Origin: Oreocharis arfaki
Lineage: Eukaryota; Chordata; Aves; Passeriformes; Paramythiidae
Assembly (NCBI GenBank): GCA_013398015.1
Contig: VZRR01010329.1
Location: 186,001 to 250,000, forward strand
Length of the DNA: 64,000 bases
Reading direction: 5' to 3'
Shown: positions 25,901 through 38,900 of the stretch, piece after piece
How the letters are laid out: every line of letters starts with the position of its first letter
Position numbering within the stretch: position 1 is the first letter of the stretch
Made by a program: the position numbers and the translations under genes
Notes under the pieces: model-generated
What the model was told of the DNA's origin: nothing
The model's input: only the letters and a program-made list of their open reading frames with translations
Database searches by the model: none

Positions 25901-28144
25901 TAAAGAACCATTTTGAACATTCACACCAAAATCTAAATTCGGGTAGTAAAATTATTCGGTTGCAGACCTTCAGTCTGAATGCACCTGTATTTTGAGATAA
26001 CTGCTACGGCCACTGTCAAGATTAGGAAAATTCTCATAGTTAATGTATTTCAGTGCTAAGTAGGAAAAAATGAGTATTTCCTGGCTATAAGGACCATTGC
26101 AGAATAGACTTGTGGCACCACGACAACTACTCAGATATACACAGAACTCTTCACAGCCCAACACAGATTAATTTTATCTACAGGTTGAACAGGAGAGTGT
26201 ATAAAAGCTGAAGCTCTGCATTTTCAGTGGATGAAAAAATTTCTGCCTGCGTATCTTATCATTGCATTATGTGAAAAATAAGAACATAAATGTGACAATT
26301 TTTACTTGGTATTTTTTTTTTAGACTTGGAACTTTTCAGAAATTTCCCCATGGTCATCAGAAAATAATGGATTTGACAGGATCAAAGCATTCTGCAGGGA
26401 TTAGCCAATTCAGTTAAAATCCTTGAGGAAAATCCACTCATTTGTGGTCACTCTTCCGACTGCCCATCTCCTGGGTGCTTGGCTGCTAAAGTCTTTTTTC
26501 CGGCCAACTCCTGGCTGCTTAATCTCTTGAGCTGTGAGGGGTTTTTATAAACAGTCTGGTTGGCAGAGTTCTCAGCCACCATCCAAGCTTGTAAAGGAGC
26601 TGGTAAGGTTTACCAATTAATTCCCTGGACAGCTGGAAATCAAAATAATACAACAAAGATGAACTCTCTGGAGCTACTGCCTTACTCTGCAGCCAGCTGG
26701 CTCCACATGCCACAGACACCACCAAACATCCTACCTCAGCATCTTCCCAAGCTCTCCGAGCCACATGGGTAACGAGTTCCTTAGTAACTCAGCTCTCCAG
26801 CCATTCCCAGTAGCTTCCTTTCTCAGCTCTTCATCTTACTGGCAATACTGCCACAGATGCTCTTTTACAAGATGGACAAAAAATTGAAAAATGCATTTTA
26901 ATTTCACAGTTTTTGTCTTCTATAAATTATGCCTCATACTTATTGTTGTGTTCCTGGAATTTTGTCCTTGTGTTGAATTTTTAACTGGAAGAAAAAAAAA
27001 AAAAGTTTTTTGCAAGGGCCTGTTGGTCCTCTGGCCAGCTGGAGGTTAACTTTGATCCTGATAATTGTCAAATTTCCTTGTTTCTCTCAATTTTCATCTT
27101 GCAGTTCTGAAAAGTTTGCTGACACTCAAAACATACTTACCTGTTTTTCTTGTCCGAAGAATAAGAATGCTGCTGAAACAGTGTCATTATCAAAAATGAA
27201 AGGGGATGTTGGAGCAAGAACGCAAATATGGTTCAAACAATTAGCACATCCTCTACTGGAGTTTGCTCACCACAGTCTGCTTCATTTGACAGTTGAAGTG
27301 AGCAGTTGAGGAATGTAAGCTAAATGCTCATAAATTTTCACTCCATCTACAATTTCAAAATCTTGATTGTCACATTGGTCATCATTCTTGTATCTTATTG
27401 ATGCACCGTCTAGAATCCTTCATCCTTTGTGTACTTAATTGTTCAATTTTCTTTGGGGAACTTTTGTTACTTGCCATATTGGATGACATCCAGAGGTTTC
27501 AAGATTGCAGTGGAGCTTCAGGACCACATATAACCTTCAGGAGAGGTTGGCAGCCTATCTTACCTCTGCTTATAGTGAATATGCAGAGTTCAACCCACCT
27601 CACCTGGAAAGCTGAGATCCAAGAATAACAAATATCAGAGGTAGAAGAACATGAGTAAAAACCTAACATTTATTGTAGAGTTGACAATTTCTGTGTAATA
27701 CCACCATGAAACCAGACACATGAACTACCTCTTTGTTTATGCAAGTCATGATTACTTCTTGTCTTGCCCACCCTGGTTGTTTGGGTTTTTTTTAATAATG
27801 TACAAACTCTCTACTCCTGGGCAAACTGAGCATCAGTCTGCTGTACCATTAATAGTTCTTCTGATGAAGCAAAGATCTCCCCTGAAGTAAACAATGTTTA
27901 TGTATCATGAAAAAATTCAGAAATTTAATACTTTGTGAAAACTTGTAAATAAAACAAATAAACAAAAAGCACCTAAACATCAGCTTTCATTTATGACCAA
28001 TCACTTTTCACTTAAAAAAGAAATCGCCTTTTTGTGCCCTGTGTTCCTACTCTATAAAAGTGTGAAGATCCCATGAAAAAAAAAAAGCTCCATTAAATCA
28101 GTTTACAGATTAAATATTAATGTCTGACAGCACACATGCCATGT

Positions 28145-28212
28145 ATGAAGTTAGCCATGCTTTGAGCAGGAGCTTGGACCAGGTGACCTCCAGAAGTCAG
28201 TCCAGCCTCCTC
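28145..28212 (+). mobile_element. Short CR1 remnant, plus strand
   Basis: About 70 bases matching the late CR1 3' UTR: ctttgagcaggagcttggac, caggtgacctccagaagtca and gtccagcctcc. The tail is missing. Confidence 0.6.
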
Positions 28213-29884
28213 TGCAGTTCAGGGCAAGGCAGCATGGGCATGTCAATCATTGCAAAAGCAGCCTGCCGGGTAGTTTGTGAAATGAGGCTACTGCAGGAGC
28301 AGGGCAGTGAAATGACCCCTTATCTCCTGCTGGTGAGGACCTTACTAATCAAGCTCTTCCCCCCTTTCTGACAGAAACTGCTGTCGTTATCCTGGCAGTA
28401 AGAACTGGATTTGTATTTCGCTTCAGTCGCCCTATTTCAGGGTTTTAATCCCATCCACTGTGAAGAGAGAACTGTGTCAATGTGCAAGGGGTGGCCAGGA
28501 GAGGGCATAACCTGTCCGGTATTGCCTCTTCTGCTCAGTAGAGGCAAGGTCTGTCAGAGAAATAGGGCAGGCAGGAGAAGCAACATTTGAAATTGCTGCA
28601 GCTAAATCTGTTAGAGTGTTTTCCCAAGATTTGAATACAGATAGGAAGGGTAGTTTCCAGCCTGCAGTCCCAAAGATGCCTGCGTATTTTCTCAGGCTCA
28701 TCAGCTTCTATGTGTGCAATTCCTACTTCAATAAATTCAGTTATTTCACAGGACACTTGCAAAGAGTTCAGTTCCAAGATACACATCTGCCAATAACAGC
28801 TGCCACTTCTCTAGCAGCTAGTTTGATTTCTCCCCCTTTTGACTTTTAATGATTCAGTAATGCACCATAAAAACAACCTTTTAATTACAAATAATTTTAA
28901 AGAATAAAGTTTCTCTTTTTTCATGGATATAAGCATGAGATTTCACCTACAAAGACATTCAGCAGGATATTTTTTCATCTTTTCATTAACAATCTCTGTC
29001 TTATAGTACATGGTTCCATTTGCTTCAAAGGCACCCAAAAGGGGGGGTTATGCTAGTGACCTATAGTTTGTGGTAAAGTATAAGGAGGAGAGTGCTTTGA
29101 CAAACAAAAACTAGCTTTCTCTTTATGAGCTCTGCTGTAGGCTGTTCATGCCCATCCTCAGAAGACAAGAAGCTAATTTCCAAGCTTTAAAATATTCAAC
29201 ATAAATTTCAATGAGTTATATTAGCAGAATTTCAACCTGTACATCTACTAAAATTGCTGAGAACCACTTATTTTTGGAAAGAGCTTTAATTAAAGCAAAA
29301 GACTGTGCTGAAGATTTTCAGACCTTATTCTGATTTTTATCACAGGCTTGCAGTGATATGGTTCATAAATCTGATGATTTCTTTGTGCCTTAGTTTCTCC
29401 CACACAGAAAATTAGATCATTACCTAATGCACAGGGATGTTGAGAGCCTTAATTTTTACAGTCTACAAAACACTTTTTGATCTTTAACTAGAAAAAGAGG
29501 TTTATTACTTTTTTTTGGTATCTTCTTTCACATATAGGAAGTCCAATAAATACTGAGTTTTTCTGCTTTTGTGGTGACCAGACTGTAAAAGATCACTTGT
29601 TTTGCATGTCTGCAATTTTTTCTCTTCCCTTTCAGCAGCCAAGAAAACTGATATGACTGGAAGTAGTTGTTAGTTTCAAAAAGCACTTACACATCTACTC
29701 AAGATACTGCTTTACTATCTACATGTTTTACAATACATACTACCAAAAAACATAAGAGGCATGTGTTAGGTGACAGAGAATTGTAGAATTTAAGTTTTTA
29801 AAAGTGATATTTCCTTCAAGCATGCAAAGTTGATAAATAATCATGTTTTTATTGCAGAGTCATATTATCAAAAGATATACTTAC

Positions 29885-29944
29885 CACGATCATAATTTTT
29901 ACTAGTAGGGGTGATTCCCAGAGCACTTGACCAGATAGGAAGGA
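29885..29944 (-). other. Candidate 60-nt exon, unidentified
   Basis: Minus-strand segment between the acceptor tttttccctgtggctctgacacag (split here for position: AG at 29945-29946) and the strong donor GTG followed by gtaagtat. One frame codes LPIWSSALGITPTSKNYDR with a one-base end overhang, phase-compatible with the exon at 702-759. A second frame is also open. No family is recognised and chance is a real alternative in 40 kb of AT-rich DNA. Confidence 0.2.
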
Positions 29945-32900
29945 CTGTGTCAGAGCCACAGGGAAAAATGGGGTCTTGATCCATGGCCTACATGCCTTAG
30001 ACTTTAGGATGTCCCAGGTTTATCCTAGGAAAGGTTTTTGTGCTGGTGTAGGACATTGTCTGCATCAGAGGCACAAGCAATAGATTTAGGGAAATGCTGT
30101 GATTTTTTTTAGTGATTTACTTCCGGTGTTTCGATCATCAGTTGTCAGAACACCATTTTGGAGAACATAAACTAAAGTGATGAGCACAGGGCAATCCGTG
30201 TGGAGATTGGGAAGACCACTGAAACCTTCTAAGAAAAGCATACCCTGTATGAACTCTGCCTTTTCTTTTGGCTGAGTCCAACAGTTGATGCCATCCGTCG
30301 CTTACTTCCTGAGCAGAAGGACATATGATGGTGTGGGAAAAGGAGCAGCACTGAAGCAGAGGAAGAAGAAGTGATAGGGTCATACAGTCTTGGAACAGGG
30401 AAGCAACATCTGGATAGAGCAGGAAGAGGGATGAGTTACAGTAGAGGTCTGTGGATTTGTGAGAAGCACACACCAACTTTTCATGGTCCAACTTTTCATG
30501 CTAAAAGCTATCAGATAAAGCTAGTTGGGCTCACCCTCAGCAAAAGCAAATGTTGTGAAACTCTATTTGAAACATTCACAAGGGTTTTTTGACATTACTT
30601 TAGAAAACAAATATTTAAGTTGAACCATTAATTCTAGTAGAACTACCCTTATATTTCTAGGAAATGCAATTTAGCTTCTCAAAAATATCACTTAGAAAAC
30701 TTAAAATAATACTTTATTGCCACTCTAGTATCTGTTAGAGACTGTCAGTTGAGAGATGCAAGTCTAGAAAATATTATGGAGATCCCAAAGGAAGGCTCTA
30801 ACTCAGCAGCAAACAATCCCTGGACTTAATCTTGATTCTAAAAGGCCAAATATTAACAATTTATGCTTCCTTGTTTTGGAGTGATATTGTATGTGTGCGG
30901 GTGTAATTCTTTTTGCAGTGTAAACACGTATTGTTATTTATATCTTAGCATTGCAGAAGTCAGCCTAACATGCTTACAGCAAGATTTCACGTAGGGCACA
31001 TTCTCCTGGCTGCCTTTGGCCTGTGTTGCACCATGCCAGGAGCACAGCACAGTATTATTAGCCACGAGAGCTCAGCCTCTTATTACTTGATTTGCCCTTG
31101 GTGCTGAGCTGGCCCAAAGGAGCCTGAGCTGCAAAAGAGAACTGCAAGGGATTTGGATAGGAAAATCAACAAATTCCTCACAGCTACTGGAAGTCAGCAT
31201 AACTGTGCATGCTTGATGCTAGGCAGGCACAGGTAGGCAGCCAGATCAGCATACAGCTGGCTGTGAAGGCTCAAAATCCCTGTTGCACAGTTCTATTTTA
31301 CACTCATTATCAAGCATTGCCACACTGCACTCTGCCAGTAAAAGATGCCATAGCTTCGTGGCACTGGACATATGGGCCTGGAAGGAAACAGATTCAGCTT
31401 ATCTTGCCTTTAAAATAAGGTAAGAAGAATTTTTTGCAAATTATGCAGCAATACTTCCATGAAGAACACGGAAGTATGATAGTAATAATTACAATAATAG
31501 GTAGATAGCACTGATTCACTATAAAACCTGTTTTAGAGCTTTAGTGTCTCTTTTGTCAGATTTTATCCAGTATCCAAACCAATCCTGTTGGCTTCACAAT
31601 TAACTTATTTTTTCATGCCACATCATGAGCAGACATTGGAAATAATCAGTTATCATCATTATAACGAGTCTTTACTCTTCATCATCATACACTTGCATCA
31701 TACACTTCCTTACTTGAGTCTTCTCTAGATCAAATGTAGCTTATTTCACAGGTCATATTTGCCAGCTGTTCATCAGTTTTATTGTTTCACCTTTGGATTC
31801 CCTACACTTTGTCTGTATCGACTGCTCAGAAGTGAGCCCATTATTCAAGCTGAGACCCCAACTATACAACAGAAACAAAACTAACTCCCTTCCATATCCT
31901 TATGAGTATATCCCAGACTGAAATATCTTGATAAACAAAAAAATTTTTTAATCATTTGCAGTTTAGCACTGACATTAACCCTAAACATCACAGCCTCTTT
32001 TGTTTTTCACATATTCTGGGGTGTCTGGTCACTTTTTCTTATGAGCAATACTTTTCCCTTTCTGTTACTTCATTTCATTCATTGATATCTAGCAATTTTC
32101 CATACAGTAAAAATAAATTTTAAACATGATACTCTCTCCCACAGTTCTTGAAGTCCTCCTTACTCTTTCACTATGTCATTGAAAACAGCAACATAAATAC
32201 TAAGTAGACTTGTGTTCAGGATAAACCTCACAGAACTCTAATTTCAAATGTCCTCTCTTTTTTACCACAAAGCACTGATAATATCTGTTAGCAGGTTTTT
32301 TTAAGCAGTGCACTCACTTTACAGAAATTGATCAAAGCCATACCCCATTTGGCATGTGAGCATTAAGAATATAACATCTTACTGTTTTTCTACATCTACC
32401 AGATCAGCAAAGATGCCAAATATATAAAGGTGATTTGTTCTTGACAAATCCGCAATTATTATCTCCATCACTTTATGATCTACTTGGTGCTTTCACTTAT
32501 TTGTTTAGACATTTGCTCTGGTATCCCAGTTTATCTGCCTGATGGGTTACTCTTTCTTTAAATACAGGTACTATCTGGAGGCTTCTCTAGGGCTCTGAGA
32601 CCTCTTGGTCCTCCACAGGCATCTGAAGACAATCACTAATAATTCAGCAATTGCTTTGGCAACCTTCAACCAGATTTCACTTGACCCCACTGACTAGAAC
32701 ATTTCTAATTCATCTAAATATCTTTTAACCTGCCCTTTCTCTCTTCTGACCTGTGATTCTCTTCCCCTGTTAAAATTAATTGCATCAAAGATCTGATTGC
32801 AATTAACCTTGAGAGAGTGAATCTTTCAGCCTTTCCTGTCATCCCAGCAGACAAAAGCTTCTTCCGTCAAATTAAAAAGAAATATGTTGTCTACATAATA

Positions 32901-35900
32901 CCAGCACCTCAGTAAAGCATTTTCATGAAGCATCACCAGACATTTGTCCTCTCAGTAGCTTTGATACAGTTGTGCTCCCCAATGATGCTGCTGGATTTGC
33001 AGGCCTGGCCCCCTCTCTGCTGATAAGCACTGACTGTTGTGACAGGACCACAGGATGTCTCACATTCTTCCACAATGGCATTTTACCCCAAGACACACTT
33101 AAAAGGGCAGAGATACCACACACAGCATATGATGGAGGAGATTCAACAGATCAGGAACAATTGTTTGATTTTACATTTACAAGCAGGAAATCAGTAATCT
33201 TTTTACAACATTCAGTATAGCAAGTTCCCATCTGGGCTATGGAGCACGCACACCGTGCTTCTCTGTTGAGTTTTTGCTACTGAAACTAGTTAAGTGAGAA
33301 CCTCTGTGCATGGAAGTCACTGAAGTGGTCTCTTCCATGTCTGTGCCTGTGGTTTCTTCTTTCTGGTGTCCATTGTCTCTCCTGGAGATGCTATTTATTG
33401 CTTTGCAGCACCAACAAGGAAAGGCAGACATCACAGTTTGCAGGGAAGAAAGAAACAATGCCAGGCAACCATTATTGTCTCTCTCTCTCATGCAAGAAAG
33501 AGAAGTAAGAACAAGTTCAGCTTGCCTCTCACACAGTGATCATAACTGCCAGTTTGAGAAGGGAAGAAAGGAGAGTTATTTTCTGCAGGCAGAGCATTGA
33601 TTTTTTCCTGAGTGTGACTCATGAGTCTGTACCACACTGAGCTGTGTGATAGAAGGGCATCCGGATCCACCGTGTGACAAAAAGTCACCCGTCCCAGGTC
33701 ATCCTCTTCTAGTGGAGGTCACACCTCCTTCAAAACCTCGTACAGCCTCTCCTCGTAACCTTACATGACAAGCACCACTGGTCAGCAAAAGAAACATCTG
33801 AGTGGCAGTTCCACGTAATGGGGATTTTGTGGTGGAAGCTCATGAGATTTGATGGGTAGAATTCATCTGATCAGTCAAAAATGTCTGCATTTTAGCTTGT
33901 CACCTTGGTCTCACCTCAGGGCAAATGAAAGAAATGAGGAGTCAGAACAAGGAACATTCCCATCCCGATTTAGACATCTAAAATAAGACAGATGAATCAT
34001 ATCCTGAATGCACTTATTTCTCCCCGCAGATGAGAGAGACAGTGTGACTAGCTCAGATGCATACATCGACAGTGCTGATGTTTAAAACTGGAGGAGACAA
34101 CTCCCAACCACCAGACCTCAGCCAAGGGTCCTGGCGATCTCAGAAGGCTGAAGTCATCATCATGATGAGTGCAATTCAGCTGCCTCATACAGAGGTGCCT
34201 AGTGCCCTGTTAGGCACCCTAGGACATCCAAGATATTCAGCAAATATATCCACTGGCCTCTGCCCAAGGGATGCAAAATTTGACCTCAGTTAAGCAAACC
34301 ACCAGGTCAGGTTGCCGCTGCAGTGCTGTTCCCAGTACAGTAAACCCTACACACCGTCACAGCAGGTGAACATCCTCTATCATGAGATTGGTAATGAAGC
34401 AGGGATAGAGATCATGCAAAGCAACCTGTAAGAATAAGCCAAAAACCAGTACCTAGTTTGAGGAAATATTTTTTTAAAAAATGGTTCAGGGCAATTAAAG
34501 GTAAAATAGGCTCACTAAAATCCTCAATAGTAAGGAACAGCCCAGTTAATGATGCTCATGATCGCTTTCCTTTAATCCCTTTTTAGAGGTAATATTACTT
34601 TCTTATTTTCAAAACTAATTTCATACGTAATACCTTAGTTAATATTGATTTCCACTGTGGGTTTTTTTTTGATTTCTTTTCATTTTCACTACCTACCTAG
34701 CAATAAACCTAGTCTGCATAACCATTATCATACTCCTTAAGACCTTTAAAAATTTCATAACAGGTTTAAATATTCCTCTCTGTAATCTTATGACAAATGA
34801 TTTTTTCCTGCCTGCTCACTATTAACAATGGATTTCTGTGAATGCACTTATCTGTAGTCTCCAGTCACACATAGACATTACTTGTTTTAACAGAAGAGAA
34901 GGCCTTTTTTTTTTTTCTTCCTGTATCCCATCTCTGCATAAACAAGTAAAGAGTAAGGGAAGCAAAATACAGCCAGTAGGAAAAGGCATCAGACATTATA
35001 CAAATGCAAACATAAAGCATGCAGTACCCATCCAGCAGAAAAAGCGAGATGCACAGTACTCTGTTGCCCAGCTCTGTCTTACCAGGAGAGCCAGGTCAAT
35101 GCTGAGTGGTTTTGAAAGTTCTTTATCCCTGGTTAGTGGTCTCAACGAGGGAGGGGAAAGGCATAGGATCAGTGTGGGATTAAGTAAAAGTATGATCAAA
35201 TATCATTTACACTCAAATCACAGCAAAGCTGATTCAAAATGACATGGAGGAAAATGTTCTCTTATAGGGTGAGAGGTGAGCTAGGGGTCCCTTTTCCCTG
35301 CAGCCAGCATAACATCAACTGGGCAGGTGAGTTTTCTGTGGGCAATCCAGCAGAAAGGCTGGTTTCCTATAGTATCCATCAATATTAGTTCAAGTCTTCA
35401 GCACCTAAAAAGGGCAATTTCTCATCAAGTCTTTTCTTGTGGTCAGGGGTTTGTATAGTCTGTTTCCAAGATGGCTCTCTGATGTTTAACAACAGGTGAG
35501 TTCCCACTGCAGCCATCTTCTGAGGAGGAAAATCTTTGTTTACTACCCATTCACATTTTTACAGAAAGTGTTTAGAACCTGCAAATCCCAGAGACCTTAT
35601 GTCACACGTGGTTGACAATGGCTAAAAGGTTCAGAAATTATTTGAAGGAAATATACCATGAAATCACATTAGCTCTGTTCTTCAAAAACCAGGTTACCAC
35701 AGCTGACCAAAGGAGCAGCCAGCACCTGAGGCAGGTGCTGCTTGATAATGATCTGCAAGTGGCAGTAAAACCAGAGATTTGGACCTGTGCAAAGCTGGCC
35801 CACAAAGCCTCAGACCGAGTGTCTCTGGTGGCAGCTGATAGTGGATGTGCCACAGTACAGGCTGGCGGCAGCAAACTCAGGCCCTGCTTTACCTGAGCTT

Positions 35901-38900
35901 AAAGGTCAATGGCCACTGACTTCTCATCTGTTAGAAACCAGCCCATTTTGGTTTAACTTAAAATCATAAAGCAGATTTGTCTCATGGGTTAGATTTGTGG
36001 ATATTCTGTTTATTCTAAAGCAAAAAATGTCTAGACTGAAAGGAGATTTGCCTTTGTTAACAATTTAAACCGTATTTTCAAATAATCCATTTTAAGTTTC
36101 TTATGATTCAAAACAACCTCACAGGCGAATCAATTCCCGAGAAACTATAGCATGAAACATAATCAATGTACATAATTAACTGCACTTTGGGCCTGACCAG
36201 ATGCAAAATGAAGATAAGCTTTAAGAAGAAAACCAGGACAGTGGTCTCAAAGAATATATTTTTGAGAGAGATGTAACCACTTAGTGGTAAGCATGATGTA
36301 AACACATCAGCTGCAATGCATTTATACTTTTGCAATTCAAGGTTAAGGGATACGGCATTTATCTTCCATTTTTGGAAGCTGTAGACGAAAATCAGCACAG
36401 AAAATAAATGCCCTGAATCAAGGTCAACTATAAGTTTTCTGCTAATCCAGCTGAGGGTATTTAGAAAAGGTAGTGAACTTCACCTAAATATGTCAAATAA
36501 GTTACTATATTAGATTTATTTATGTAGAACAGAAAGGTAGTAATGCTTGGGAAGACGCGGGGAATTGGATTAAGTAAAACAAGCTGACACGTATATGTGC
36601 AGGGAATTTTGTAATAAGGAAATGAATATTTTGCATTTTTATACCTTCTTTTATTTCTGTGTTCTACAAACACGGTGGACTTAACGTACTGCACACTTTC
36701 CCTTTTGCAGAATGTCCGTATCATTCCTTTCATACTAAAGAATAAAGCAGGAACAAAGTTGGATTTGTGGTTCTTTAGATAGGCAACAAATCTTTTCTTC
36801 ACTAGATGGCACCCTGTCTTCTCCTATGGATAAATGTTGAGTACAACAACAAGTAAAGGTTTCATTTTCATGGAAGAATATAAAATGATAGGGGACTTAT
36901 TCTTTGTGATGAATACTTTTGCTGCTACTTTTGTATTCTACATCATACCCCTTGTGCACTTGCAAGGATTAAGTTCCACACCATATTTTACGTTCAATAT
37001 TTGTCTCAAAACTGATTATTGTCCAGAAATCTTCATGGGAGATGCACCCATTATAGTGGCTCGGCTTTGAATAACATTCAAAGTGCTCAGAATAAATTAT
37101 AAACATCAAAATACTTCTCTCTCTTTCTTTCCAAAATAAGCATAGATCTAGAATTTATGTTGATGCTGTCTCAAATCCTCAGCAGGTATAAATCAATTTG
37201 GCTTCACTGGAGTTGATTGATGCCAGGTGAAGATCTGCACCTGCAATTTAGATGCTGGCCTGCAGAGCACAGCTTGACTTGTTTTCTTTTTCTTCACTCC
37301 AAGGCATGATAATTGAGCTCATCTGGGCATGTTTCTCACTTCTTAGTCAAAACTCCCACTTGAGAATTGGACTTAAAATCAGTGCACGTTTCTTTGTAAT
37401 AATTCAAAATAATATTTTCACAAAGAAAAAAAAATAAGAAGAAAGCCAGCTAATGACTTCAGAGCTGGGAAGTCAGTTGTTCAATACAGCATCAGTGATT
37501 GCAACACGGCAGCTGATGCAAGCAGAAGCAAAATTCCACTCAGCTCCTTCATTTTGCCTCTTACTGCCACTAGATGATAGTATGGTAACACCTGTATTGT
37601 TCAGCTGCACACCAGACCTTCTGTTGCTGAATTCCTGGCAGCATTCACACTTCTGTATGTAAAGAATATCCAGAAGCTCATCAATACTACATAGCTAGCC
37701 TTTGAATAGCAGTGCTTAATTATATCCCCCGTGATTCCATGCATTAATACACACAGAGTGTGGTGGATGCTATTATTTGTCCATAGACCCAAACTGGGCT
37801 TTATTTAGCCACAGGTATTATGCTAAATTGGTCACTTCACTCTATTTTTGTGAGTTACCCATCCAGAGGTATAGTGAGACATTTTGATGGAAAGGCCGAG
37901 ATAATTACATTTCCCTAGCGGGAAGCAGGAGAATGGCTGGAGGTAACATTTACATTCCGCCTCATGGGCATCCCACTCACTGCCAGTTCTGCACATCCAC
38001 TCGCTGCTTCTTCCGCCTTTTCCATTTTGTGCTCACCCTCTTGAGAGGACTCCCCTTCTCCATCCAATAGAAAAGCTCTGGGCTAGGAGGAGACTCACAT
38101 CCAGAAAAACACCTGGAGCACACAGCTGCCGTCCTCTCCACAAACCCTTTCTCTCCCATTTCACATAGCTTGTACTCTTCTATCACAGCAAAATTTAAAC
38201 CAAACTGTTCTTTCTCACAGCTATTGTGTAAAGTAAATAGTCACTGCACATTTTTCACTGCACATTTTTTCCCTTAGGTAAATCTTAAAACTCAATTTTT
38301 TTTTTTTACCCACAATAACAAGGTCAGTTTTTTCTCTTGGTAGGCTGGACTGCCTCTCCCTGACCAGGAATATGCCCCCCTAGGAAGGGGTGAGTGGCCA
38401 GCTCCAGTTTTGCCCAGTACCTTTCCCATCACAGCCGGTTTTACAAGCATTTCCAGGTTCCCACAGTGGACAAAATCCCATCTCTTTGTCCGTAATCTGT
38501 GGCAGACACGTAGAGGGATGAACCTGTTAGCACCATAGGCAAGCCAAAAATTGAAAACCAGAGTCTCCAGTGAAAAGACACTGACCCTTGGACCAATCAA
38601 GGCTCATAAATAAAGGCTAAGGGGAAGTACTTCAGAAAGTGCAAAGGGTCAAGTCGCACATCATTGCATTGTTGGCTAATTCTCCACTCGAGGATTTAAT
38701 TCAGCCACGGCCATCACAAGTCACTGAGTTTCCCACAAAAGCTAGATCTGGATATAGACCTAGGGGGAGCCCTGAATTTCTGCTATACTGTAAATTTGGT
38801 TACTTTGACAATTTTTTGTTTTAATTCAGGATGGAAGTATATTTGTAAGATTTTCATGTTTCAAAAGGCTTGTGTTCATCTTATCTAATGATTGGTTTGA

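Larger units (their letters stand above)
20491..28144. other. Noncoding stretch with a GC-rich patch and weak exon candidates
   Basis: Holds the candidate exon at 20847-20900, the GC-rich patch at 22620-22990 and two short minus-strand splice-flanked segments (25056-25086 and 27141-27172). No recognisable protein similarity or repeat elsewhere. Confidence 0.55.

Noticed and set aside
30138..30491. 117-codon minus-strand frame
   Set aside because: No recognisable domain, no signal of codon bias and no good splice context.
34838..35242. 134-codon plus-strand frame
   Set aside because: The longest frame in this stretch, but without any domain or codon bias; treated as chance.
36461..36802. 113-codon minus-strand frame
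   Set aside because: Lys/Phe/Tyr-rich as expected from AT-rich DNA; no family recognised.
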